Source: Montifringilla adamsi
Taxonomy: Eukaryota > Chordata > Aves > Passeriformes > Passeridae
Direction of reading: 5' to 3'
Assembly (NCBI GenBank): GCA_017590115.1
Contig: JAGGNK010008781.1
Location: 65,471 to 129,470 of the forward strand
Length of the DNA stretch: 64,000 bases
In this document: in pieces, positions 1 to 11,987 of the stretch
Layout of the letters: the number at the start of each line of letters is the position of its first letter
How positions within the stretch are numbered: the stretch's first letter is position 1
Made by a program: the position numbers and the translations under genes
The notes under the pieces: generated by a model
The model's database searches: none
What the model was told of the DNA's origin: nothing
What the model saw: only the letters and a program-made list of their open reading frames with translations

Positions 1-3000
1 ACATGTCTCATTTTCCATCTTCTTCTCTTTATTCCAGGTTTGTGATGCACCTAGCACGAGGTCATCTCAGTCTGCTGCTGGAATTCCTTGGCACTACAGA
101 AATGTTGGTGGCAACCCAACAACACCCACAGACTCAGCTCAAGGCCATGTTGCTACTGAGCAGACATCAGCACAGACCATCTGGAGCAACACTGGCCACT
201 TCTGCCTCCCTGCTGTATCATGTTCTTCTCACAGAACAGTGTTTAAGGCATTAACACCCATGAATTATAAAACAATACAAAAGAAGCTCATGTTCTGCAG
301 GCTTAGCTTTGCTGCAGTGTCCCCAGTACAGAAAAGCCTCCATCAAGGTCTTGTAATAATGAGCCAGGCAGAAGGATGGGTCAGACCTGCCATGTTAATG
401 CAAACCAAAGTGTAATTTTCTCTTTACTAGCAGCATTCCTATCCTCGTTCCCATCACTTTTCAGTAACACTCCATGAAAGGATGTTGATGTCTTGTTTAA
501 GCAATGATGAGAAGTTCAGAGGTTAATTAACGAGAAGTAGAGCACAGTCACTTTACTGAGAAAAAGTCCAAGAAAAAAAAAACAAACAAAAATTTTTAGA
601 GCTATAAGGTATCATTGGATTGCCTTTTACCAGTGGAAAATAGTACTAATTTTAACACTACTTAGACACTACAGACTGCCCTTTGGCCAGGGAGAACCAC
701 AAATTCTCTGACCTGTATTTTATAATGCTTTAATACATGTTTGTGCTTTCTGTCAGTCAGGAAGACTCCAAATTATGTGGCCTACGTCAAAAGCCAGCAA
801 TCTGTTACAAGCACACATACTCTGTACCCTACAGAGGCAGATACCCACTTTAGCAATGGCAGAACAGCTTGTCAATTAAATCTGGCCCTATATTCTTCTT
901 TCAGCTTGTGACATGTTGATTGACAACCTATCTGGAGGCCTGGCCCAGACAACTGGGGGATTTTGCCAGCAAGGTCAGGAAAGCTTCTTCTGCAATGCAA
1001 TTTTCATCATGGAGCCCCAGGGGACAGATCTCACCTGCACTCTGCGCTGTGGGACCCTCCTGCAAACAGCACATCCCTGGCATTGGCTTCTTGCTCTGTT
1101 CTTTCTGCTTTACTTCCAAAATCTTCCTCTGCCCAGCCCTTCTTATATATATCCTGCCACTTCTGTGAGGTCCCTCTTAAATGGTTTTTTGACCATACTC
1201 TGCTCCCCACTGAGTTTAGTTTTTTGGAGGGCAACAACACTTTAGGGTGCTGAGAGCCCTGGGTTTGAACTCTGGATAAATTCTGGTGTCCTTCCCCTTC
1301 CAGTTCTGTGAATCTCTCTGAGGCAAGGATTACTTGGTGTTGACAGAGAGCGACAAAAAGCATTCAGACATTTTATGGGAAAGAACTTCAGACTGACCAT
1401 TCCCACCATTCTCAGGGAAAACGTTATCAGAAAAGGGGCAGAAATCATGCATGAAGATGGGAGGCAGAGAGGAGGTTAAAACAGAAGATGTGAGATAAAT
1501 GTTATGGAAAGCTAACATATGGAAAGCTAACAAAGCTAAAAATAGTAAAGTACTTAACCAAATTGCCTGGAAGGGCTGTGCAATCCCCACGAGCAGACCA
1601 AGAGGCTCTCAGGACCAGCTCAGGCAAATCTGATGTAGGAACAGAGAACAGTCTCCTGATGGCCTTCCTAATCTTGTTTTACATTTAATTTATTCCGTTC
1701 CTCATCTGACCTGTATCTTCTTGCATTTAAGATTTTCATTAAGAAGTTCAAAAGGTGAGGAAAATCAGCCATTAGGCTAAAGCCATTACTGCACTCACAC
1801 AGATACAGTCCAAGCTGCTTCCCCCATATAATGGGATTTTGGAGCCTGAGTTTATAAATTCAACTTTTTCTTCAGTAAGCAAACAACCTTTAAGATATGT
1901 CTGAGCCACAGGTCTGCATTCAGAGCTAAACACTTTCCAAATTACTTGTCCAGGTGTTTTTCCCAGACCAGATGCTTACAAAGCCCAGTTGGCAACCATG
2001 GAACCTGTTTTGAAACATCAGCAAAAACCCAGGGATATTTTGGAGCTAGTGTGGCAAATTCAGGGCTTTTTCTTGCTATAAACAATTAATGTATTGGAAA
2101 TACAGTGTCCATGAAGTTAATGTGGCCCTTAGCAGAGCTAAGCACAGCCTAAGGACAGCTGCCACTGCTGCCCAGTTTCCCTAATGGAAAACCCTGCATT
2201 TCTGAGACAAAGATATTTCAATGCATCAAATCCAGACAAATCATTACCTGTCTTCTTGGCAAAGCTACAACCAAAGGAATGTTTCACACCCTTGATCAGT
2301 CCTTCCTGCTTGAAGCCTGAAGGAAGAACATCACTTAAACCCTTACTATGAAAACTGTTCTTGGTGGCAAAAGTCATTTTGCCTTTGCAGCTATTCTCAC
2401 CCCTAGTAGTTTCCACTTAACTTGAAAGTTAAGTGGATTCTCTTGGAAGAGGAAGGATTCACTAGTGAAAATTTGAGACCAAGTCCCGGGAGGAACGTCG
2501 TTATCTTACTTTGCTCTCCCCTGGACTAAAGAATGTGAGGAATGAATCCTTCCATTTGGACTGGAAGGATTATGCTTCTGTATGTCAAAGTCATGTAAAA
2601 TAAGCAACGTAATTTGTGGAGCAACCATGAGAATTTAATTATTTCTCAGGATACAATTTTAATGACTCCTCTCTACTCCATGGATCTTAGGCAGCTACTG
2701 CTGTCGTGCTGCATTAGAAGCTGAAGTTGCAGCAGGCAGAATGGCAGCATGACAAGAGAGAAAAATAAACTTCTGAAGGGTTTTCCCAAGAACAAACATG
2801 TGGTAGCACAGTGCTTTGCTTTGGAAGTAAATTGCTCATGAGCCTTCTGGCTTGAAGCTACCAGTAAATATCCCTGTTTGCAATGGTGGCCAGTTATATA
2901 CAGCACCAAATCTCACTGCCCTATTAAAGGTCTTACTGAAAAGTTTCCCTGTTTTACAGAAAAGCTCTTATTTGCCCTGTGTGCTAAGAAAAACAGATTA

Positions 3001-3689
3001 CCACAGCTCCTGTCACTCACAGCACAGCTCAGCTCTGTGTCTATACCACAGACTAAAGTGCATCATATACATGGAAAGCTGTTACATAAACCAAAGTTTT
3101 ATTATTATTTGAACACGAGGTATTCAAAGGGATGGTTTATATACAGCCTCTCTCTTAATCAAAGCACAACCAAATGCCTTTTTAAAAATTAAAGCTTCAC
3201 TAGAGAAATGTTTTATTATTTTAAAGTAATCCAATACTTTACCTACTAATTCCCTGTGTTATTAAAGCTTGAACAAGGAGACTAGGGTCTAGCTCCTGCA
3301 AATCCTCAGTCAGTTAGAGGTGGGTGGCAAGACAGACTGAAGGAAAAGTCAAAGGAATAATTTAAAAAACTGGGAAAAGCTGACAAAAGAAACCTGACAC
3401 AGACAACGCCGTGGCAACCAGCCCAGGGGTCCCCACCCAGGAGGTTTGCTGGCCTACAAGACTCAGGTGACTCTTTTTATGTCTTGTGGGATCAGGAACA
3501 TCTTAGGTACCAGTTCTTGACTAAATAAGATCTCCTGACATCTTTTGCATCCTTTGCTCTGCACACAGATAATATTATATCCCTCTCACAAGCTTTTCAT
3601 ATGGAAAAAAATTACACTATTTCCTTAGGCTTCAAAAAACCCCAATGTAGCTATGATATTTTATTAAAAATCCTTTCCTAGGATTTTTC
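1..3689. other. Intergenic DNA downstream of SFSWAP
   Basis: No gene recognised. Short open frames lack codon bias and family resemblance. It contains an exact 15-bp tandem duplication at 1,503-1,532. In mammals MMP17 follows SFSWAP on this side (recalled synteny), but no MMP exon was recognised. Confidence 0.6.
1503..1532. repeat. Exact 15-bp tandem duplication
   Basis: The unit TATGGAAAGCTAACA occurs twice head to tail without change, followed by a partial AAGCTAA. Such perfect short duplications are usually recent slippage events. Confidence 0.9.
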
Positions 3690-4035
3690 CTCTCCTGAGG
3701 AGCTGGGAGCCTCAGGAAAGAAATGTAAACAATAACTGTGTGCTGCTGTGGAATGCTACAGGTGCATCTTCCATTGCTCCATGTGGATTGTTTTCATTGA
3801 TGACCAACCACAGCCACCTGTGCCGGGGCTGTGAGCAGTCACAGGATTTTGTTATGCATTCTATTCTATTCTTGTTCTTTGTAGCGCTCTGATCTCTCTG
3901 TTCTCTCTGTTCTTTTAGTATAGTTTTAATGTAGTATTTTAGTATAATATATAATATAATATAATAAATCAGCCTTCTGACAAAAATGGAGTCAAGCCTT
4001 ATGTCTCCAAACGCAGAGTTCACCTCAACACCCCA
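3690..4035 (+). mobile_element. Solo LTR-like remnant of an avian endogenous retrovirus
   Basis: The segment resembles songbird ERV LTRs. It has a U3-like stretch with GTAAACAAT and TGGAATGCTACAGGTGCATC, then TTGTTATGCATTCTATTCTA, a TTTAGTATAG array, an AATAAA at 3,963-3,968 followed by TCAGCCTTCTGACAAAAATG, and GAGTCAAGCC. No internal retroviral genes flank it, so it is either a solo LTR or a 5'-truncated piece. No clear target-site duplication was found; the ends are approximate and the family name is not assigned. Confidence 0.65.
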
Positions 4036-7000
4036 CCCCAAACTATTAGCAAAACAGGAGACATGTGGAGGGCTGATTTAAAATTCAACACACCATCTCA
4101 CCTCCTGATCCAGAGATATGCATAAAGACACATACTTCAGAACATATAAAAATATTCTCAAACTTAGTCATGTCCTGCCTCTTTTACTCTGATATTTGCT
4201 TCAAGAGCCAAGGATCACAGGGGAATCTGCAGATTTTAAAGGTAAAAAAGACCCCTTTGGTGCCTAGTTGCAAGTGGTCCCTTGAAGGGAGAAAGGCACA
4301 GCATCTACAGTGAATAAGACAGTGTTTTATTTGTAGAAACTAGCAAAAATAACCCCAAACAACCCACCATCCACAATAATTAGAGAAATTAAAATAATAA
4401 ATTACATTTCCCCTCCATTTAAATTATCTTACCAAAACAAAACACTTTTCTTTCATTCTGATACTGAAAGGACAGCCATGAAGATTTAAAAGTTACAATA
4501 GACCCATTTCTTTCAAAAGGTTGTAGTAACAATCTATATTGTTATATCTGTAATTTCATCAGTAATTGCCAGTGGGCAGTGGGAAGAGCTGCTGAATGTG
4601 CCATCAGCTGAGAGACTGAGGAGAGGTTAAAGGGGAGAGCTAGAAGACAACGTTCACCTTCCCAAATGGACCATAAACTGAAGTGACTGACTGCAGCCAA
4701 CTAAAAAGCAAGTCTTTTCCTTGTGTAGCAAAATAGGAAGTAGGAGGCTCACTGGAGCCCTAAGGACGCTTTAGAGGAACAGATAACTTGAAGTGCTGTT
4801 TTACAGAGAAGCAGCACAGTTACCACACACCTCAGTCATACTGACTAGCCCCTGTTGTGCAGGGTCCAACCAGTCAAGGCAGAGAAGGGAGAGAGCCATC
4901 AGGCACATAATATGCTCTCAGCAGTTTACTGGGAATTCTCAGGGTGTTTTCCCTCTGCCCCAGAGCAGCTGAGCTCCATCATGATCCCTGAACTTCCACC
5001 CCCAGCTGCACAGGTACGGCAAGAGCACACAAACTCTGAGATGCTGAGCACTTTTTTTTTTTAATTTTTTTTTGAAATATTTAAAAAATATTTTTAATTC
5101 TCTTTTTTTTTCCAAATAAATAAGAGAGTTGAATTGGGCTTTATCATTTTTCTTTTAAAGTTTGGCTTTCTAAATGATTTCATTTGGGAGAGGAAAGAAG
5201 CACCTCCTGAGCAGGGGAAGGCTGGAGACATCAGTACCTGGGGCATCAGCTGTGATGGGATCCCATCCATCAGGTGCAGAGCAGCCAGTGGCAAAGGCAG
5301 CTGGGAAAAAAAGCTGCATATCTCAAATGCAAAGACTAATTCAAGAACCACATTTTGTCCAGCACTGCTGAAAGATAGGAAATGCCTCCAAGGACATCTC
5401 AGCCCTGGTGTTCCAGTTGGTTGTGGCAGCTTTCTCCTGGGGTAATGACTCCCAGTGAGAGTCCCAGGCTGGGGTGAACCTGCTGGGTCTGATCCTGACA
5501 GATTGAATTAAGTCTTGTGTTTTGAGCTGGAATGTATAAAAGGAGCTGAGGAAAATGAACTGTGGGAGTAAGTGATAAGGTGAGAAACATGCTCAGCAAA
5601 ACCAACTGCCTCAGGGGTCTCCTTCACATGAAAGGACTTGAGATGGTGCCATAGCAATGGAGAAACAGTGGAGTTCCAGGAGAAATCCCAGAGAAACCTT
5701 GTTAAAACTTGGTCTACTTTAAACAGCAATAGGAAAAGTAGTACAGAGAGCTTTGTGCCCTGGGCCTTCTGCCATTCTTACAGGTCCCTGTCCCCTCCCA
5801 GGGTCCTGCTGCTCCCATAGGGGTTGTGTGTGTGTAAACATGTGCACGGCCTGTGCTGGGACTGGGATGCTGTGATATCTAAAAATGCTAAAATGCTCAG
5901 GAACTGCCTGAAAGCTCCTGGAAAGCTCCTGCCTCCATTCTGCCTGGAGTTGTGTGGTGGGTGCCTGTCACTGCTGTGTTACAAAGGCTAAATGCACCTG
6001 TGGAAACCTGTGCTGGCTGTGTGTGAGTTTTGGTGCAGTTCTGTTGGAGGAGACATCTAGGCCTATTCTTCCCACTGCTGTCTGCAGTATCCCTAGGCTG
6101 GTGGCAAGGCTGGGACCTTGGCTGTGCAAAGCTGTCAGTCTGGTGGCCATGGGAAGGGGCCACCCTGGCTGGGCTGTCCCAGTTCTCCTGCCTGCTGAGC
6201 ATGAGCTATGCCTGTCTTTCCCATGTGCATAGTCAGTGATGCCAATGCATCCAGCTGCTGTTGGATTTCCCACAGGATGCACACTGAGTGCTCGACATGA
6301 TGTTCACAGCCAGGCATGGCACAATAATCTGAGCAGGAGGTGTTCAGGGCTCTTGGAAATGTCAGCCTTGTACAGCTCAGGCATGCTGGGGCTGCATTTT
6401 CCTGTCTGCAGAGCAGGTAGGGAGTTAAAGGTCAGTACTTGTAAGTCTTCCTTGGCAAGCATCCAGACCTTTCAGTGCATGGATATGCACCTGTTCTTCC
6501 CTAAAGCTGGACACTGCAGTCCCCATGCTTAGGAAGGAGCAGGCGACCTGAAGGTTTCCAGGATGCTGGAGGCACCTGGGCAGTCACCCCAGGCTTCTTG
6601 GCTCTATAAGCAGCTCAAATCTAGCTAGATGTGCCTGAGTGTTTAGTCAAGGTTTGTCCTGCAAGGGATGTGCCCTGGGCTTTGAGAAGCATATCCCTGC
6701 CATGGGACAGGCAGTTCCAAGGAAGTGAGGGATGGCAGGCACCTCATGCTGGTACTTGGCTCCCACCCAGCATCCCATTGAAACCAGTCCCCAGCTGCCC
6801 TGACCATCACTGTAAGTCTGGCCTCGCTGTCAGAGGTCCATGGAGCATGGGATGCCAGAGCCTGTAGGGTAGCACAGCAAATGTCCCAACCCCAGCAGCA
6901 CTGCCTCTCCAAGCAGGGGCTGTGCAGAGCTCAGCATGTCCTAAGAAGCTTCAAGTTTGTGTCAAATACAGGGCTAGAGGTCTGAGGATCACGTCTTCTG

Positions 7001-10000
7001 ACAGCTCATTCTCCTGCAGGCTGGAGAGCGGTGTGAACACAAGGAAAGGCGCCTGATCCCCATTATAATGCTAATCTCCTCCAACTCCCAGTAGGAGCCG
7101 AGTAGCATCCTGTTAATGAAATTATAACCACGGCTCACACGGTGCATTTCTGCTGAACACATCTGAAATCTCTTTCCCTCAGAGGCTACATAACCAACGC
7201 CTGGGAGTTATCTTGCTGCTGTTATAGTAGCAACACGATTAGAGTGCTGAAGCTAATTTAAATCCTGTTGAATGCTGTTGTAATGCAGTGAGTAAAACTG
7301 GTATGTGACAGGTTTAGATATCCTTAGAGTGGGCACATCAGGCTGACCCCCAAAAGTTTAAGGGCTACATTCAGAGTCTTCAACATAAATTGCAAATCCT
7401 TCATGAGCAGGTTCTGTTTGATGAGACTTGCAGGTGCTTAAGGTCCAAGCCTCATTTAATTGTGTGATGACTCCAGGACTCTTAGCTGGCCCCATACTAA
7501 AGTACCTTCCTCTATCTTCAGTTATCCTGAGCATCTTCCAGGTACTGCAATATCTCTGCTCCCAATGTGAGCAAGGGGTGAGGAACTGTGGGAAATTACT
7601 GTGCTAAACTTGAGCACTGGCAGTGGGGCAAAAATGGAGCTTAACTGTATAATATAAGTGTGGGGAGGGGAAGAAGAAAGAGAAATGTCTACAAGGAGGG
7701 ATCCCAAACTCTGTGAGGAGATCATCTGTCACCTGTCTTTATGGCAGATTTAGAAGAAGATACAGCAGACTTAGAAGCAGCAGCTGTATCTTTACCGGGG
7801 TAAAGCAGCTCAGCTCTTTGCCCCAGCACAAGTGTCCTGTAGCCTTTGCAGCCCCAGACTTGTCTTGGCTGCCCACACAGCAGGGTCAGCTCTGGGAGCC
7901 TCTGTGTTCCTCTGAGCCAGAGGTTCCCTTCCTGCAGCCATTGCCTGCAGAACACAAGACTCCTCAAAACTGAGGTATCAACCCAGGCTTGTGTAGCAGA
8001 GCTGGAAACTGAGTTCTCCTGTTCTTTTGAGCCCCTCCATTGCTCTTCATCTTGGCCATCAACATCACCCTGCTCTCTGAGGCTTGCTGGGGCCAAATGT
8101 ACCCGCTGTGATTAGAAACAGATAGTGAAGTAATTCAGGAGGGGAGATAACATTCCCCAAATGAACTCATCCTTTCAGTTCATGTGTAAGCAGCACAGGC
8201 TGTCACAGCTTTATTTTTAAATGGCCTTTCCCTTTATCACCAGAAAAATTTCTTCCTATGACCCGAAGAGCACCAGCAAAGTCAAGTGGAATATATATCT
8301 TCTTTCCTACCCACTGAACATGGTCATTGTTAATCTGAGCATGTTAAAACCAAAAGGGACAAGACATGGAAGGTGTTTAACACTAACTTGATGGGAGCAA
8401 AGGGGAAGGGGTGAAGACCAACCTCGCTGAAGGTAGAATTAGATGTTCAAAATGGAAGTGAAGTGAGTACCTGTCTTAGACATGTGGTACCTGCCTCCAT
8501 ATCCCAGAACACAACTGTGGCACATAGACTCTTGACTGAGAACACATGGACAGCCACTGGTCTGGTGGAGTTAACAGCAACCTGAGAAACATGGCAACAT
8601 GTTCACATAGGTAAAACTGGGAGATTCAGAGTAAAAACCCAGCGAATGAGGCTTGCACAGTACTGTCAGGTCACTGGGAAAAAGTCTTTCTAGCCTCTTT
8701 GAGTCAAGACAACAGTCACTCAGGGACTCTTACCAACTTTTTAAGTTAGACTTTAAGGATAAATTCAAGGCCAGGGGAAGGCAATACAGTTTCAATAATT
8801 GCACAAACCTTGAGCTGCGCCAAGAGAGGAGCCTGAGGAATGATGCCGATTTACTGCCGAGCCTGCGACTCTCCTGCCACAGTGTGAGCAGGTCAGGGCC
8901 ACTGGCGGGGACACCTGTTAAATGTAGGGACATCTATTACATAAGCACACATCCAGAGCTGCTGTAAATAAAGCAGAGCATTACACAGGAGTTAATCCAG
9001 CGCTGTTCTGCTGATCATGTCAGAGATACCGACCTGTTTATGCTCTGCACATCTCTTATTGAGAATAATGGAGCAGATTTCACCTCAGCAGTATCCCCCC
9101 ACAGAGCCAGCCTCTGTGCCCTCAGTGAATGATAATAGCTGCTGTGCCATTGTCATTCCCATGCAGTAAAGCATGTTGGAAGCTGTTCCCTCCTGTTTGT
9201 TCTCAACATGGATCATTGCTCCTTCCAGCACTGTGAGAGCCAGACCAAAAGAAAAGCCAGTGGTTTCCCAGCAGATGTGTTTCCTAAATTTACCATTCTG
9301 CTGTGAGGAGATGCAGGCACAAACTGGCATCAAAGGTTCTCAAAGGCTTCAGGACTTCCTGTTGCTGGTGTGGAATGATCCCCAGCAGGAAGAGGCCACC
9401 CCAGTTAGCAACAGGAAAGCACAGAACATTGGGCATGTTCAGTGCCAGATGGGGCTGAGGGCACAACAAAAGCTTCTCTTCACTTATTTATCCAATTTAT
9501 CCAAGAAAGAAGGGGTGCATTGTTGGTTTTGTACATCTGAGGTACTGTCAGCCTTAAGCCAACAAGATATCATGCAAGAATTGTTTTGAGAAATTCAAGG
9601 TTAGTTTTTGCTTCTTTCTTTAACTTTCCAGCAGCAATCCATTTTCATTTTGCACATGGACACATTCAATAGCGCAGGCACTGAGTGCTCTTAGGCAAAG
9701 CACAGGCAAGAATTCAGATAAAGAGAAAAAATCTGGGTTTTTGTCCAGTCTTTCAATTAACTTTGTTGGCAATCTGTAACAAAGAATTCATAAAAATCTT
9801 GAGGCACTTTTTACAAGCAAGATGGAAAGTAGTTGGGTTTTTTTCCCATCTTTCAGGAAATTTCCTTTTCCGTCTCTGAAGCAAGAGAAAACACATCAAT
9901 AAAGAATGAATTTCCAAAAACTTTCTTTGACTCACAGGCAACCTGAAATTATACAGCCTAATTCACTTCAAGCACCCCTTGCTCAGCCATGCAAGTGTCA

Positions 10001-11940
10001 TTCCCAAAGGCAAATGCTACATTTCTGAATGACAATCCATTAGGCACCACCACAGTTCCCCTCCCTGCCTTCCCACACTGGGCTAGACTGCACATCCACT
10101 CAGTCTCCTTGCCCCCTTGCCACGCCAAGTCCCTTAGCTCAGCTCTGACTGCTGGCACGAGCAGCAGAGTTGCCTATGAGCATCACCACCCCTTGACTTC
10201 TCTCCTATACACCCAAAATCTCATAATACAGAAAGAAACCCAACTGTTACTGCTGCAAAATACATGCAGAAAAAGAGCTGGGAACTTTGCTCCCTCCCTG
10301 CCCTCCATCAGTGTCTCTCTCTGGGTCTCAACACAAATGTTGTGATGGAGGTTAGTGGGTAACCCAGCAGGGACTGCAGTCACACCACCACCAGCCACCA
10401 CTCTCCAAACATTTTGGTCTCATGAAAACCCGCCAGCAATTTCAGTGAATTCCTGGAGCTCTGGAGGTGATTTTATTACTGAGAAAGAGACAGATGTCAT
10501 CTCCTTTACAAGAAAAGAAAGTGTCACAAAAAGGCACTTGTACTGCTCAGGTGGCCTTCAGCAGCCAGGAATGTGCCAGGTGTGCCAGGTCACAGCAGGC
10601 ACCAAGAGGGGCACTGGTTTTGTCTTTGTCTTTGCTCAGACAGAAGCATTTGGAGAATGCTTAAACCACTGAATCAGGCTCCTCTCCTGGCACACTGCTC
10701 TCAGTTCATCAGCTTATGTGAATTTGCCAGCACCTATAGAAGTATTTGTACAGGGGAGTGAGTGAATTTCTCCATTGAGTCACTCATCTGTTTTCTCTCC
10801 TGGAAAAATTGTGTATATTGCTTCAATTATAGAGAGACACATTGAAAGAAGATATGAGGGTCACCAGATCTGCTGTTAATATCACACATGTGTGGAGATG
10901 AAGGTGGCAGCCATTTGCCACTCACTGAAAGCTGTCAGGAATCTGACAGAACAACGGGGTCCTGAGAACATCAGATTCTGAACACTGGCACCTACTGACA
11001 GGTTTTTGTCAAGAAGGAGAGGGAAAAACAAAGCTCTGCTTTGGATGTGATAAATAGATGTCCCTGGAGTGTTTCAGTAAGTTCTGCAAGAGTAAAATAA
11101 GCACAGACTCCTGGGCTTTGTGAGAAAACAGTTAACTTTCATAAGAGTAAGAACAGGAAGGCAGTAAGCTTTTGAAGGTTCTAACAATGGTATAAAGTGC
11201 TATGGGGATAGTCATGACTGCCTTTGTTTTCCTGTTTATACATATCCACTTTTACATCCATGAAAATTTATGCAGGCTTTTCCCTAGCAGTGTTTTTTTT
11301 CTGCTTGGACCTTTCAAGTTTCCTTGTTCCTGATCCCATTGTCCCTGTAACTTTTCCTCATCGCTGCACCCCTGTCTGTGTTCCCTGTTACAAATTCTTC
11401 CCTCCTTTTGATCTCTTTCCCTGTCTACCCTGGGCTATCTTGGTAAGTGTAGTGTTTTCCCTTCAAGAAGGTTATATATTCTTAGTGCTACTTGATCAAC
11501 AGAATTCAAACTGAGTTGCCAAGAACAGAGCTGGGACACTCAAATTCATTGCTCAAAAGGTGTCTCAAGCACAGCACCACCTCCTCCTACCACCACTTAG
11601 GGCCACTACCTTCCAGTATCAGCTTTCTGGACATTAACAGGCTTCTTATGACTCAAGAGTCTGCAAAAACAGAGCACTGTTGCTCATGCTGACTTTCCCA
11701 GTGGCCCTGCAGCTTGGGGTACAAGCAGAGATATTGTGCTGATGTTCATAATAATGGCTAAATGCTGAGCCATATTCCAACAAGCTCCAAGCACTAACTA
11801 GTTTACTACCAAGGAGATGGAGATTCCATCACACCATCCATGTGCAGCTGTGTCTCTCCAGAGAAAGCCCTGGAAAAAGCTGTTTTGTTCCTCATTGAGT
11901 AGCTCAGAATAAAAAGAAAAGCATATGTTTAAAGCCCAGC
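4036..11940. other. Intergenic DNA, mixed composition
   Basis: A T-rich tract lies at about 5,049-5,115, and the 5,400-6,950 stretch is relatively GC-rich. Blocks at about 7,015-7,290 and 8,650-8,940 look less random than their surroundings and may be conserved non-coding DNA. Open frames such as 9,173-9,589 (138 codons) show no recognisable domain. No gene is supported. Confidence 0.5.
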
Positions 11941-11951
11941 CTGCTGATTAT

Positions 11952-11987
11952 CAAATTCATTGCTGGTTTCAAATTCATTGCTGGTTT
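11952..11987. repeat. Exact 18-bp tandem duplication
   Basis: The unit CAAATTCATTGCTGGTTT is repeated twice with no differences. Confidence 0.9.

Noticed and set aside
3..254. 83-codon open frame at the left edge with an upstream TTCCAG
   Set aside because: No recognisable domain or codon bias; short frames of this size are common by chance. It could be the edge of an unseen exon, but nothing supports that.
9173..9589. 138-codon plus-strand open frame
   Set aside because: Low-complexity composition without any family resemblance, and no promoter or splice context. Length alone is weak evidence in 64 kb.
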